Origin: Streptomyces sp. CB02058
GTDB lineage: Bacteria > Actinomycetota > Actinomycetes > Streptomycetales > Streptomycetaceae
Assembly (NCBI RefSeq): GCF_001905505.1
Contig: NZ_LIPG01000003.1
Location: forward strand, 1,566,916-1,630,915
Length of the DNA stretch: 64,000 bases
Direction of reading: 5' to 3'
Both the position numbers and the translations under genes were made by a program. The notes under the pieces were generated by a model, which saw only the letters and a list, made by a program, of their open reading frames with translations, did no database searches and was not told where the DNA came from. This document shows, piece by piece, positions 24,131-33,773 of this stretch (the stretch's first letter is position 1; each line of letters opens with the position of its first letter).

Positions 24131-25104
24131 GGCTGGTGCTCCGTGGTGGTCTCGGCGGTACGGCGGGGGGTGTCCGGGGTCTGGGCGAGCCGGGCGGTGA
24201 GGTCGAGATAGACGTCCTCCAGGCTGGGGGTGCGGGTCTGTACCCCGTCCAGGCCGACGAGTCGGTCGAGGGCGCTGAGGACCCGGCCGGTGGTCCGGGT
24301 CTCCAGGACCAGGGAGCCTCCCTGGACGGTGACCCGGTCGACGCCGGTGATGGCCGCCGCCTTCCGCTCGTCCAGCCCGCCGAGCGGCAACAGCAGCCGG
24401 CTCGGGGCGCGGGAGGCGTCCACGAGGTTGTGCGGGCTGTCGGTCACGGCGATCCGCCCGTCCACCAGGATGGCGATGCGGTCGCAGAGTTCCTCCGCCT
24501 CGTCCAGGTGGTGGGTGGTGTAGACGATGGTGCGGCCTTCGGCTTTGAGCCCGCGCAGTACGTCCCAGAGGGCACGCCGGGCCTGCGGATCGAGGGCGGC
24601 GGTCGGCTCGTCCAGGAAGATCAGCTCGGGTCCGTGGACGAGGGCGGAGGCGATGGCGAGGCGCTGGCGCTGGCCTCCGGAGAGGTTCTCCACCTGGACG
24701 TCGCGCTGCCCTGTGAGTCCCACGGAGTCGAGGGTGGCGTCGGCGGCATCCCGCGAGGCCCCGTAGAGGGCGGCGACGGTACGCAGGTGCTCGTGCGCCG
24801 TCTGCCGGACGAAGAAGGCGGAGGACTGGGTCTGAATGCCGATGCGGGGCAGCAGGGCTGTGTTGCGCGGCCACGGGGACTCGCCGAAGAGGGCGACCGA
24901 GCCGGTGTCGGCGTGGCGCAGCCCTTCCATGATTTCCACCAGGGTGGACTTGCCGGCACCGTTGGGGCCGAGAAGGCCGAAGAACTCACCCCGGCTGATG
25001 TCCAGCGACACGTCATCGACAGCCTGCCGGTCCCCGTACCGTTTGGAGACCCCCTGCACGCGGACGGCGGTGGGTGTGGATCGCATGGCCTGTTCCTCAC
25101 TCAT
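24127..25104 (-). CDS. ABC exporter ATPase of the RiPP locus (DrrA-like)
   Basis: A 325-residue cytosolic ATPase: Walker A GPNGAGKST, Q-loop region, signature LSGGQRQRL, Walker B LIFLDEPTAALD, switch His in TTHHLDEAEELC, and a C-terminal extension typical of drug-export ATPases. The ATG at 25104 gives MSEEQAMRST; a second ATG at 25086 has a better spaced GAGGAA upstream and is a possible true start. It powers the ABC-2 permease encoded next. Confidence 0.9.
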   Translation of the reverse strand: MSEEQAMRSTPTAVRVQGVSKRYGDRQAVDDVSLDISRGEFFGLLGPNGAGKSTLVEIMEGLRHADTGSVALFGESPWPRNTALLPRIGIQTQSSAFFVRQTAHEHLRTVAALYGASRDAADATLDSVGLTGQRDVQVENLSGGQRQRLAIASALVHGPELIFLDEPTAALDPQARRALWDVLRGLKAEGRTIVYTTHHLDEAEELCDRIAILVDGRIAVTDSPHNLVDASRAPSRLLLPLGGLDERKAAAITGVDRVTVQGGSLVLETRTTGRVLSALDRLVGLDGVQTRTPSLEDVYLDLTARLAQTPDTPRRTAETTTEHQP

Positions 25105-25148
25105 GTGGTGCGTGGTTCCTTCGGTTCGGGGGCGGTCGCCCGGCCGGG

Positions 25149-26285
25149 TCATCCGCGCAGCAGCAGGAACGCCACCGCGCAGGTGCCGGTCATGGCGAGG
25201 AGAAGAAGGAGGGCCGACCCGGTGCCGTACGCCGTGTAGATCAGCCGAGCGCGGCGGGGGTAGGCGGCGGTCGCCCCGGAGCCGGTCCGGCGCAGCGCCA
25301 GATAGGTCCTGGTCTCGGGCGCCAGGTGGGCGGTGCCGAGGAGGTGGCCGAGCATCCGGTAGCCGTCGAGCGGGGGCAGCGGGACGAGGTTGCTGAGTGC
25401 CTGGACGCTGCCGAGCAGCAGCAGCCCGGCGAGCAGCGGGCGGGCCGGGTCGTCCACGGGCAGCGTGTACCACCTGATCCCGAAGGGGAGCAGCAGCACC
25501 AGGTTGATGTACGCACCCGCCCCGGCGATCACGAGTTTGGCGCGCCTGCCGGGGATGAAGAGGTAGTCGTCGACCGTGCAGTACAGCATCGCGGCGGGGA
25601 ACCGCCAGCGCAGGCCGATCTCGGCGACATGCCCGCCGTAGTGCTGGGCGGCGATGCCGTGGGCCAGCTCGTGGACGGTGATGCTGAACCACAGGAACAG
25701 GGCGACGGCGGCCAGGACGACCGGTTGCCGGATCAACTCGCCGGTTCCCTCGATGAGTTCTCCCGTGTGCAGGGCGAGGCCCAGCACCAGGGCGAGGACG
25801 GCGGCCAGCAGCGGCAGCTGGATCGCGCGGTGCAGCAGGGGGCGCAGGACCAGATGCAGCCGCGCGGTGATCGCGTCGGCGTCGTCGACCATGCGGCGGG
25901 TGCCGCGCCAGAAGGTGACGGGCCGGGGCGCGGCGTGCACCGGGGTCGGTGGGTCCGGCGCACCGTCCAGCAGGCCGCGTGTGCCGAGGAGGCCGAGGAG
26001 ATGGTTCCAGCTCTCCTCTGCGAGGCGGCGGCCGAAGCGGTCGGCGTACTCGGGGGCCAGGTCGTCCAGATTCCTGGTGCCGTCGAGCCGACGGATGACG
26101 AAGTGCTCCTTGGGCCCGATCTCGGACACGGCGCCGGTCGCGGGGTGGCGGACGAGATGCACGGTGCGGGGGCCGCGCAGCAGGGGCGGGCCGATCCGGA
26201 CCCCGGCCCGCAGTGCGGGCCGGTACGCCCGGGCCGCACCGCGGGCGGCGGACACGGGAGCCGGGGTGTCGGGGGTGGCGGTCAT
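25149..26285 (-). CDS. M50-type membrane zinc metalloprotease with PqqD-like N-terminus
   Basis: A 378-residue polytopic membrane protein. The zinc motif ITVHELAHGIAAQHYGG and the second M50 motif NLVPLPPLDGYRML are both present within hydrophobic segments. The first ~110 residues (VHLVRHPATGAVSEIGPKEH to LLGTRGLL) resemble a PqqD/RRE winged-helix fold that could hold a leader peptide. The ATG overlaps the preceding stop (ATGA). The likely role is removing the leader during or before export; this is inferred from similar proteins in azole-peptide loci. Confidence 0.8.
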   Translation of the reverse strand: MTATPDTPAPVSAARGAARAYRPALRAGVRIGPPLLRGPRTVHLVRHPATGAVSEIGPKEHFVIRRLDGTRNLDDLAPEYADRFGRRLAEESWNHLLGLLGTRGLLDGAPDPPTPVHAAPRPVTFWRGTRRMVDDADAITARLHLVLRPLLHRAIQLPLLAAVLALVLGLALHTGELIEGTGELIRQPVVLAAVALFLWFSITVHELAHGIAAQHYGGHVAEIGLRWRFPAAMLYCTVDDYLFIPGRRAKLVIAGAGAYINLVLLLPFGIRWYTLPVDDPARPLLAGLLLLGSVQALSNLVPLPPLDGYRMLGHLLGTAHLAPETRTYLALRRTGSGATAAYPRRARLIYTAYGTGSALLLLLAMTGTCAVAFLLLRG

Positions 26286-27424
26286 GTGCCGGCCGCCCTC
26301 GGCGAGCCCGCCAGGCCCGGCTCCCTCAGCACCTGGCCCAGCATGAAGGAGAGGTACGCCTCGTCCCGGATCGTCACATGGAGCCGGTTGTTGGTCATGT
26401 GCATGTAGGGGGAGAGCAGCCGGGGCAGTACGGCCGGAACGTGGGTGACCGCTTCCAGCGGCGCCGCGTCCGAAGGTTCCGCGCGCTCCTGGCCGGCGTC
26501 CTCCCGGGCGGGCCCGTCCCAGACGGGGAAGACCAGCTCGCCCCGGGTGGTCAGGTCCTCGATGCGGCCGCGCAGTTCCAGGCAGTGCTCCGCCCAGCCT
26601 CGCAGGAAGCCCGGCAGCCGCCCCAGTTCGCCGCTCGTGACGGCGGTCCGTATCTCGGCGAACCGGCGGCCCAGCTGGGGCGCCGTCCTCGCGTACGTGG
26701 CCTCGTACTCCTCGGAGCCGATGAAGCCGGTGCCGGGGAAGGCCCGGTGCCAGAAGGCGTAGTAGCCGTCCAGGTAGTCCGCGAGCCGGTCCTCCTCGGG
26801 CAGGAAACAGCCGGCCATCACCATCATCAGCTGGGCCGATGTGCCGAGCAGTACGGTCCGCAGGTGCAGGTTCATGGTGCGGAAGGCTTCGACGACCAGG
26901 TCGCTGGAGTGCCGGAAGTGCCACTCCGCGAGCTCGACGCCGGCCGGGCCGCCGTACTTGGCGTACTCCGGGGCGTAGGGCTCGTACGCGAAGGAGTTGT
27001 TCGGCCGCAGGTTCATCCGGCCGTCCTCGCCCATGTAGCGGGCGCGGTCCTCGCCGGGGAACTCGATGTCGAACAGCTCGTTGTAGAAGTCCTTCAGGAA
27101 GCCGGAGTCGACCTCGTACAGGGCAGGGCGGACCCGGAGGAACTCGGTGAGCGCCTCCTCCGCCCGGCGCTTCACCTCGGGGGCGGCTCCGGGGTGGGCG
27201 GGGCGCAGCCGGAGGCGTACGTGGGGGCCCTCGAGCCAGTAGTTGATGAAGAAGTGGCCCGCGAGCAGCCCTTCGGCTGTCAGCCTGTCCACCAGCGGGC
27301 GGACGCAGTTGACCAGCATCGGCTGAGGGCTTGCGGCGTAGAAGACGTGCAGCGCGATCCACTCTCCCGGCGCTGTGGGGGCCGGGTCGGGGGTGGTGGG
27401 GCTCGGCGGGATCAGTTTCTGCAT
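26282..27424 (-). CDS. Thiopeptide-type biosynthesis protein (SpaB_C / LanB C-terminal-like)
   Basis: A 380-residue protein with the LanB C-terminal fold: WIALHVFYAA near the N-terminus and FFINYWLEGPHVRLRLRP, the conserved ligand-facing segment, then NLHLRTVLLGTSAQLMMVMA. The family either eliminates glutamate from glutamylated Ser/Thr to make dehydroamino acids or, in thiopeptide loci, catalyses the aza-[4+2] cycloaddition that forms the pyridine. It overlaps the glutamylating LanB gene by 13 nt. As the only such protein in the locus it is most simply the elimination partner. A cycloaddition role is not excluded. Confidence 0.85.
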   Translation of the reverse strand: MQKLIPPSPTTPDPAPTAPGEWIALHVFYAASPQPMLVNCVRPLVDRLTAEGLLAGHFFINYWLEGPHVRLRLRPAHPGAAPEVKRRAEEALTEFLRVRPALYEVDSGFLKDFYNELFDIEFPGEDRARYMGEDGRMNLRPNNSFAYEPYAPEYAKYGGPAGVELAEWHFRHSSDLVVEAFRTMNLHLRTVLLGTSAQLMMVMAGCFLPEEDRLADYLDGYYAFWHRAFPGTGFIGSEEYEATYARTAPQLGRRFAEIRTAVTSGELGRLPGFLRGWAEHCLELRGRIEDLTTRGELVFPVWDGPAREDAGQERAEPSDAAPLEAVTHVPAVLPRLLSPYMHMTNNRLHVTIRDEAYLSFMLGQVLREPGLAGSPRAAGT

Positions 27425-30183
27425 GTGGGGCCGTCCTCGGTACGGGAGGGGCGGGAGGTGAACGTTTCCACGGCCAGTTCGGCCACGTGTCTGCCCTCGG
27501 CGGACGTCAGGTGCAGTCCGTCCTCGGCGGGGAGCATCTCGCGCAGGATCACCGAGGCGCCCGGGGCCCGGTCCACAGTTGCGTCGAGGACCGTCAGCGA
27601 CAGCGGACTGTCGAAGTCCACGTACAGGGGCTTCGCGCCGGGGGAGCGGCGACCGGCCTCCTGGACCGTCGCGAAGACCTGGTCGGGCAGCCCGTGAGCG
27701 CGGCGCCAGCGCTGCCAGGACAGGTACCACCGCGCCTCGTCCGTCCCGGGGGTGCGGTCCGGGAGGGCGGTGGCGTCCGCCGTCCAGCTGCGGCGGCTGA
27801 TCACGACGTCGCCGTGGGCCACGCGCGGCCGGCGGGTGACGCCGCCCACGGCCGCGCTCCGGGGGACGCCGCCCCAGACGTCGGCCGGCGTCATGGTGCT
27901 CGGCGACAGGAGCAGCAGGGTGCGGGGTATCTCCGGCAGGGCCACCGGGACGAGGTAGCCGAGGTAGACGGGGATGACCTCACACTCCAGTCGGCGCGAG
28001 CGGAGGACCAGGCGGTCGGCGTCGTCATCGTGGACGAGGTAGAGGTCGTCCAGGTGGAGCCGGTCGGCCTCGGGGACGGTGGAGATCTCGCCGGGGCAGA
28101 CGATCTGATAGTCCGTCATGCGGCCGTGCAGATTGAGGTTGCTCGTTACCTGACCACCCGTCACCTCGGCGAACACGGCGCCGTGGGGCTGGTGTTCGCG
28201 TAGTTCGCCCCTCAGCCGAGCCGAGAGCCCGGGCTCGGAGGGGTCGCCTGCGCCGTCGTAGACATGGGTGAAACGGCTGAAGGGGAAGGCGAGACCGCCG
28301 TACGAACGGTTGAGGACGACCAGGGGGCCGGTTCGGTGACCGGGGACGGGACCGGACACCTGGATGTGGTGACTCTGCGGGGTGAAGTCGCCGGTCAGAG
28401 GCGCGAGCTGACCGGCGACGGAGGCGAGGAGGCCGTCCGGCAGCTGTATCTCCTCCGCCGCGCCCTCCGCCTCCCACAGCTCCCGCATGCCGGCCACGAA
28501 GCTTCGACGCGCGTCGTCCAGGGTCCGCAGCGCGCTCTGGCCGAGCCAGTTCTCCTCCGGGACGTAGCTCCCGTCCTCGCCGAAGGAGGTGCGCTTCGAC
28601 GTGAACGAGATGTACTGGTCGAAGAAGTCCTCGTGGAAGTCGTGCACCAGCCCGAGCAGATCGTCGCAGCGTCCGCCGCGCCCGTACCGGGCCGTGAAGA
28701 AGCCGCGCAGGGTGATGCGCTGGGGCAGCGTGATGTCGAACATGGGCAGGACGCCCTCCACCGACCTCAGGGCCCGCCCGGTCTCGCCGGCCAGCAGGCC
28801 CGGCGGGCAGACCAGGTCGCCGCCCGCACTCGCGTCCTCGTACAACAACGTCTGCGGCAGGGTCGGTTCGGCGGCCCCCAACTCCCTCTGCACCTGGAGG
28901 AGCTCCGCGCGCAGGGTGCGCAGCAGCACCCGGCGGGTGGGGACGTCGGCGGCCGGATAGGCCGCGAGGCAGGCGGCCGGGCCGTCCAGGGCGTCGGCGG
29001 CGGTGTCGGCCCACGGGGCGCCCAGCCCGCGCAGGCCTTCCTGGAAGGAACGCAGCGGGTCCGCGCTGTGCACATCGGTGCGCAACCCGGGCACCCGTAC
29101 CATGCCGAGCTGGAGCAGCGCGGTGGCGTAGCGCTCGCACTCGGCGCGGTCGGCGCCGTGCTCGGCCTGGAGCCAGTCGACCAGATCGCGGTGGCGGAGC
29201 CCGTCGCGGCTGCCGAAGAGCTCGAGCATCCGTTCCAGGGTGCCGCTGGTGCGCAGGTAGAACAACCGGTCGCGCACAGCGTCGAAGGTCACCGCAGCAC
29301 TGTCGTCCCCGGCGGTCACCCACTGCCGCACGTAGCGGACGCGGTCAGCGTCGCGGCCCCAGCCCGGGGAGAGGACGACGGCAAGGTCCTGGCGGCGCAC
29401 CGGGTCGGCCAGGATCAGGTCGGCGATCCGGCCCAGGGCGACGACGTTGAGCCGGACGTGGCTGGTCCACTCCTCGCCGACGTACAGGGCGGCGGTGGCG
29501 TCCGACGGGTCGCCGTCGAACGTTCCGGCGGCCACGGCGGTAAGTGTGGAGAAGGGACTGGTCTTGCACGCGGTGCGGTAGAGGTAGGTGAGCGCGGACC
29601 GCTCGATCTTCCGCATGCGGCCGCCGGGTCGGGCGCTCGTGTCACCCAGGTAGCCGTCGATCCGGCCGTCCAGAGCGGGCGATGCCAGCAACAGCCCTTT
29701 ACGGAAACGGTCATGGGCCAGCACGCCCCGCAACTCGGTTCGCGCGGCGCGCAGCTCCTCGGCCAGCACCACGGCCCCCTCGTCCAGGAGGTCACCGAAG
29801 CGGGCGCGGGCCTCGATCCAGGCCGAAAGGCTCGCACCGACGGCCTCGTCCAGGCCGGCGACCAGACGCGTGGCGGCCGGAGGGTCGGCGGGCAGGCGGT
29901 TGTTGAAGACCTGGCGGCGCAGGGCGAGCAGGGCCCGGCGGGCCTCGCCGCTCACCGAGTCGGCGGCCGGGACCAGACCGTGCAGCAGGTCGCTCAGCGC
30001 GGCGCCGTCCCGTGCGAGGCGCGCCTCTTCAGCCAGGAGCTCATCGGCCCAGCGCCGGGTACGGCGGCAGCGCAGGCCGTGGACCGCTTCCACCGGCAGC
30101 CCGGCGGCGCGGAGCACGAAGCGCCGGCCGGGCTCCCATCGGCTGGTGTCGCTCCGGGCTGTGTCGGAGGTCAGGAGGGTCAT
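27412..30183 (-). CDS. LanB-type lantibiotic dehydratase, glutamylation domain
   Basis: A 923-residue split LanB that transfers glutamate from glutamyl-tRNA to Ser/Thr of the precursor. The conserved KTSPFSTLTAVAAGTF segment lies at about 205-220; DFHEDFFDQYISFTSKRTSF and VLNRSYGGLAFPFSRFTHVY mark the C-terminal half. The elimination domain is encoded by the next gene, as in thiopeptide and goadsporin systems. The ATG at 30183 lies 12 nt after the dehydrogenase stop, so the genes are co-transcribed. With 18 hydroxyl residues in the core, several Ser/Thr may become Dha/Dhb. Confidence 0.9.
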   Translation of the reverse strand: MTLLTSDTARSDTSRWEPGRRFVLRAAGLPVEAVHGLRCRRTRRWADELLAEEARLARDGAALSDLLHGLVPAADSVSGEARRALLALRRQVFNNRLPADPPAATRLVAGLDEAVGASLSAWIEARARFGDLLDEGAVVLAEELRAARTELRGVLAHDRFRKGLLLASPALDGRIDGYLGDTSARPGGRMRKIERSALTYLYRTACKTSPFSTLTAVAAGTFDGDPSDATAALYVGEEWTSHVRLNVVALGRIADLILADPVRRQDLAVVLSPGWGRDADRVRYVRQWVTAGDDSAAVTFDAVRDRLFYLRTSGTLERMLELFGSRDGLRHRDLVDWLQAEHGADRAECERYATALLQLGMVRVPGLRTDVHSADPLRSFQEGLRGLGAPWADTAADALDGPAACLAAYPAADVPTRRVLLRTLRAELLQVQRELGAAEPTLPQTLLYEDASAGGDLVCPPGLLAGETGRALRSVEGVLPMFDITLPQRITLRGFFTARYGRGGRCDDLLGLVHDFHEDFFDQYISFTSKRTSFGEDGSYVPEENWLGQSALRTLDDARRSFVAGMRELWEAEGAAEEIQLPDGLLASVAGQLAPLTGDFTPQSHHIQVSGPVPGHRTGPLVVLNRSYGGLAFPFSRFTHVYDGAGDPSEPGLSARLRGELREHQPHGAVFAEVTGGQVTSNLNLHGRMTDYQIVCPGEISTVPEADRLHLDDLYLVHDDDADRLVLRSRRLECEVIPVYLGYLVPVALPEIPRTLLLLSPSTMTPADVWGGVPRSAAVGGVTRRPRVAHGDVVISRRSWTADATALPDRTPGTDEARWYLSWQRWRRAHGLPDQVFATVQEAGRRSPGAKPLYVDFDSPLSLTVLDATVDRAPGASVILREMLPAEDGLHLTSAEGRHVAELAVETFTSRPSRTEDGPTCRN

Positions 30184-30195
30184 CGGTTCTCCCCG

Positions 30196-31821
30196 TCAGG
30201 CGATCTCGTGGCGGAAGTCGGCGGGCCGGGGCCGTTCGTTGCCCAGCGGCATGATCAGCAGGGGCGCCTCGTCGCCGTCGCCCAGGCCGAGCTTCTCGAT
30301 GAAGGAGATGTTGTCGAAGCCCAGGGCCACGCCCGCACCGATCCCGAGGGCCGCGGCGGCGACGTAGAAGGTCTGGGCGACGGCGCCCGCCGTGCCGACG
30401 GCGAGCCGGTAGCCGCGGTCCCCGACCGCGTCCAGGACCGCGGTGGTCCGGACGGTCGGCACGAGGACGGCGCCCGCCTGCTCCAGGTTGTAGTTGGCCA
30501 GGAAGTAGTTCTCCTGGAGGAACGCCCCCTGTGCGCCCTCCTCGACGAGCCGCAGGTCCCCCGCGTCCGGGTCGTACACGTACGCGCCGGGCTCGATGCC
30601 CTCCACATGGCTGACGAAGACGTAGAGCCGGGCCTGCCGCACGGTGCCGGCCGGGTCGGCGTCGCTCTCCAGCGAGGCCGCGGCGCAGGCCGCGAGGACC
30701 GCCGAGAGCTGGGCCCGGGTGAGCGGCCTGGCGGCGTCGAAGCGGCCGAAGCTGCTCCGCCGCCCGCGCAGCGTCCGGCGGACGGGTACGTCGGGGAAGG
30801 CGGGGGCGGGCAGGGCGGCCCGGGTGCCGCCGTCGGGCACCGGCAGGGCGGCGGCCGACGCCAGCGCGCCGGGGCCCGGACGGCCGGCCGCATGTGCGGT
30901 GGTCGCGGCGTGCATGGCGCGGACGGTCGGGAAGTCCAGGACGGTGCGGGACCGTTCGACGTCCCGGTGCCGGACGGCGGGGTCGGGGCCGGACGGCGCG
31001 ACCGCCGCGGTGGGGGCCCGCTCATCGGCCCAGCGCAGCGGGACGACGGCGAAGACGCCCTCCTCCTCCCCCCTGGTGCCGAGCAGGCCGTTCAGGCGGG
31101 GCTCGTCGAACCACAGCACGGGCGCTGTCCGCAGCCCCCGGGCCCCGGCCCAGATCCGCCAGGTCTGCACGAGCGTGCCGAGGTCGGTGGAGACCACGTG
31201 GTAGGAGAAGCTGTTGTACTTGAACGAGTTCTGCCAGTACTTGACGCCGAGGATCAGATACTGGTCGGTCTCCAGCGCCTCGGCAGGCGCGTCCGGGCCG
31301 AGCGACTCGCGGATCCGGGCCGAGACGTCACCGGTCAGCAGCCGCTGCACGGCATGCCGGTGGATGTCGTAGTAGTGGATGCCAGGGGTGAGCGGCCCCG
31401 ACGGGCCGGCGGCCCAGTAGATGCTGACCGGGTAGAGGCCGCCACCACCCGCCGTGCCCCGCGACCAGTTGGCATGGGTGTAGAAGGGCAGGCCGGCCAG
31501 GTCGCTGTTGGCCTGGATGCCGAGGCGGCGGCCCGTCAGCCCGTAGGAGTCCTTGAGCATGGCGGAGAGCAGCGGCAGCGTGAATCCCGCCGGGCCGGGC
31601 GCGGTGGCGGGGGCCGGGCCGGGAGCGCCGGCCGGGAGCAGGCCGAGGGCTGCCGGCGGGTCGAGGAGACCGTCGCCGTCGGGCAGGGCGTAGGACTCCA
31701 CGCCGGGGTAGAACTTGCCCTTGCGCGGCCCGTCGGGCCAGTCGGGCACGAAGTCGGCGGGTTCCATCGGGACGCGGCCCCGGTGCAGGACGGCGTCGGC
31801 GTACTCGTGGGCGTACCCCAT
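30196..31821 (-). CDS. SagB-type FMN dehydrogenase (azoline oxidase), duplicated domain
   Basis: A 541-residue flavoprotein of the SagB/ThcOx nitroreductase group, which oxidises thiazolines and oxazolines to aromatic azoles with FMN. Two related halves are visible: one with GGGLYPVSIYWAAG, PGIHYYDIHRHAVQRL and YHVVSTDLGTLVQTWRIWAG; the other with RRSSFGRFDAARPLTRAQLS, YVYDPDAGDLRLV and GTAGAVAQTFYVAAAALGIG. The end LLIMPLGNERPRP is typical. The ATG at 31821 has only a G-rich ribosome site. Its presence implies azoles rather than azolines in the product. Confidence 0.88.
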   Translation of the reverse strand: MGYAHEYADAVLHRGRVPMEPADFVPDWPDGPRKGKFYPGVESYALPDGDGLLDPPAALGLLPAGAPGPAPATAPGPAGFTLPLLSAMLKDSYGLTGRRLGIQANSDLAGLPFYTHANWSRGTAGGGGLYPVSIYWAAGPSGPLTPGIHYYDIHRHAVQRLLTGDVSARIRESLGPDAPAEALETDQYLILGVKYWQNSFKYNSFSYHVVSTDLGTLVQTWRIWAGARGLRTAPVLWFDEPRLNGLLGTRGEEEGVFAVVPLRWADERAPTAAVAPSGPDPAVRHRDVERSRTVLDFPTVRAMHAATTAHAAGRPGPGALASAAALPVPDGGTRAALPAPAFPDVPVRRTLRGRRSSFGRFDAARPLTRAQLSAVLAACAAASLESDADPAGTVRQARLYVFVSHVEGIEPGAYVYDPDAGDLRLVEEGAQGAFLQENYFLANYNLEQAGAVLVPTVRTTAVLDAVGDRGYRLAVGTAGAVAQTFYVAAAALGIGAGVALGFDNISFIEKLGLGDGDEAPLLIMPLGNERPRPADFRHEIA

Positions 31822-31865
31822 GAGGTCGGCCCCCTTTCGGATGGGCGTGCGGTACGGACGGGCCG

Positions 31866-33773
31866 TCACGGGAACGGGTGCGGGGCGGGGTTGAGTCCGG
31901 CGGCGCCGAGGACGGTGCGCATCCGGGGCATGCGGCGGGCGCGCTGACGTGACCAGCCGAAGTCGATGGGGACGAGACCGGGCACCAGGACCTTCACGGT
32001 GTGCAGCCCGACGGCGCGCTGCTCGGGCAGGGTCTGGTCCACCACGACGACGTCGAACCCGGCGGCGGTGACGGCGCCCACCGCGCGCAGCAGGTCCTCG
32101 CGCAGGTCCGGCGCGGCGGGGGCGCCGTCGGCGTCCGGCCACACCAGGTCGGCGACCGCGAGCGGAGGCTTCGGGGCCTCCTGGCGCAGCAGGAAGTCGG
32201 CGTGCCGCCCCATTTCCGGTACGCCGTAGACCAGCGGGTGGTCGTGCAGGGTGGTGACCCGGTCGAAGTCGGCGGCCATGGCGCGCAGCCGGGGCTCGTC
32301 GCGCAGGGTGCGGCCGACCAGGTTGACCGAGTCGGTGGCGATCTCGCACAGTGCGGAGTCGAGAGCCGATTCCGGGTCGAGCCCCGCGCCCGCCCCGAAG
32401 CACATCCGGCCCGTTCCCCCGTCGAAGCGCTCGGCGACGGCGGTGACGACGGGGACGGGGAAGCTGATCCGGGTGTCGAAGAAGCGGGCCCGGTAGCCGT
32501 ACATGGCCAGCCGGTCCACCATGTGCCGGGTGCCGGGGCGGGCACTGGTCGCGGGGTCGATCTCCCTCAGCGGCAGCTGCCCGTACCAGGCGAGCAGGAA
32601 GGCGTCCCGCTCGACGGCCTCCATCAGCCCGAAGTAGACAGCCTCCTCCGTACTGCCCCCTGAGGCACAGCCGTTGGAGCTCTCCTGCACGAACCGGTTC
32701 TCCAGTCCGGGTGCGTGGTAGTAGGCCAGGATCTCGGGGACCGGGCGGGGCTTGGCGTCGCGCAGGGACCAGCCCCACACCCAGGGGATCTCCCGGTCCG
32801 GGGTGAAGGGCCTCACCCGTGGGTTGGCGCGGTGGAACTCCTCGGAGTAGAGGCCGGTTTCGCGGGGGTCGACGGCGTCGGGGCCGAGGTCGTCCAGCGA
32901 GGCGGTGAGCCGGGTCGTCCTGGCACGGGCGCGCATCCCGGCGTAGCGTTCGAGCCCTTCCAGGACACCGATGCGCTGGCTGTGCGCGTAGGTGCCCGCA
33001 TGGCCGCCCCAGAACGTCTCGCGCAGATACTCCCCGGACCGGGTGGAGAAGCAGCCGACGGTGGCGGAGGTCGTGGTGGAGGCGACGTCGCAGACGACGG
33101 ACGGGCCGAGCGCGCCCCAGTGCGGGTTGGCGAAGGCGTCCACGGGCAGCCGGTAGTCCTCGATCCGGCGCACCCGGAACGCGCCCGGCCGGTACTTGGG
33201 CGCGGGCTCGGGAGCGTAGGCGGCGCCCTCGGCGGTGTCCTCGCCCGGAGCTGCGCAATCAGGGCACTCCGGGTCCGGAACGAGGGGGTGGCTGCGTACG
33301 GTCATGGCGTCCAGGTCCAGCAGATGCACCCACGGGTACGGTCCCGGTTTCGGCCGCTCGGCGCCGAGTCCCGCCAGGAGCGCGGCCACGGCGGTGGCTG
33401 CGAAGGGGGTGGCGTACGGCCAGTCACCCACCGCCCGGGTGCCGGAGCCGAGTTCGAGCCCTTCGCGCAGCGGCACCGAGCGCACGCCCTGCCACCGCCG
33501 CGCCAGGCAGGTCCCGCAGCCGGCGGCCCGGTCGTCGTCGGGCCAGGGACCGACCAGCACCTGACGCCCGTACAGGTGGACGGGCACGGCGCCCCGTTCC
33601 GACGGCGCGGTGGCGGCGGTGTACGCGTCATGGTCGCCCAGCGGGGCCACCGCCACGGCGGGCGCGTCGGCGGGGGAGACCTCGTCGAGGGCGTCGCTCA
33701 GGACCCCCGCGAACCGCCGCGCCGACCCGCCCCGCGCGGTGGTCCCGGGGCGCTCGGTGGGCTCAGCCCGCAT
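31866..33773 (-). CDS. YcaO cyclodehydratase with N-terminal zinc module (paralogue 2)
   Basis: A 635-residue paralogue of the enzyme at 21426-23378 with the same layout: Cys pairs CGTCLARRW and CPDC in the first ~210 residues, then a YcaO domain with VLEGLERYAGMRAR, SSNGCASGGSTEEAVYFGLM and EAVERDAFLLAWYG, ending in the same PHPFP tail. All ATP-site signatures are intact. The start codon lies inside the upstream gene (11-nt overlap). Two active YcaO enzymes suggest a division of labour over different core residues (for example Cys versus Ser/Thr); that is inference. Confidence 0.9.
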   Translation of the reverse strand: MRAEPTERPGTTARGGSARRFAGVLSDALDEVSPADAPAVAVAPLGDHDAYTAATAPSERGAVPVHLYGRQVLVGPWPDDDRAAGCGTCLARRWQGVRSVPLREGLELGSGTRAVGDWPYATPFAATAVAALLAGLGAERPKPGPYPWVHLLDLDAMTVRSHPLVPDPECPDCAAPGEDTAEGAAYAPEPAPKYRPGAFRVRRIEDYRLPVDAFANPHWGALGPSVVCDVASTTTSATVGCFSTRSGEYLRETFWGGHAGTYAHSQRIGVLEGLERYAGMRARARTTRLTASLDDLGPDAVDPRETGLYSEEFHRANPRVRPFTPDREIPWVWGWSLRDAKPRPVPEILAYYHAPGLENRFVQESSNGCASGGSTEEAVYFGLMEAVERDAFLLAWYGQLPLREIDPATSARPGTRHMVDRLAMYGYRARFFDTRISFPVPVVTAVAERFDGGTGRMCFGAGAGLDPESALDSALCEIATDSVNLVGRTLRDEPRLRAMAADFDRVTTLHDHPLVYGVPEMGRHADFLLRQEAPKPPLAVADLVWPDADGAPAAPDLREDLLRAVGAVTAAGFDVVVVDQTLPEQRAVGLHTVKVLVPGLVPIDFGWSRQRARRMPRMRTVLGAAGLNPAPHPFP

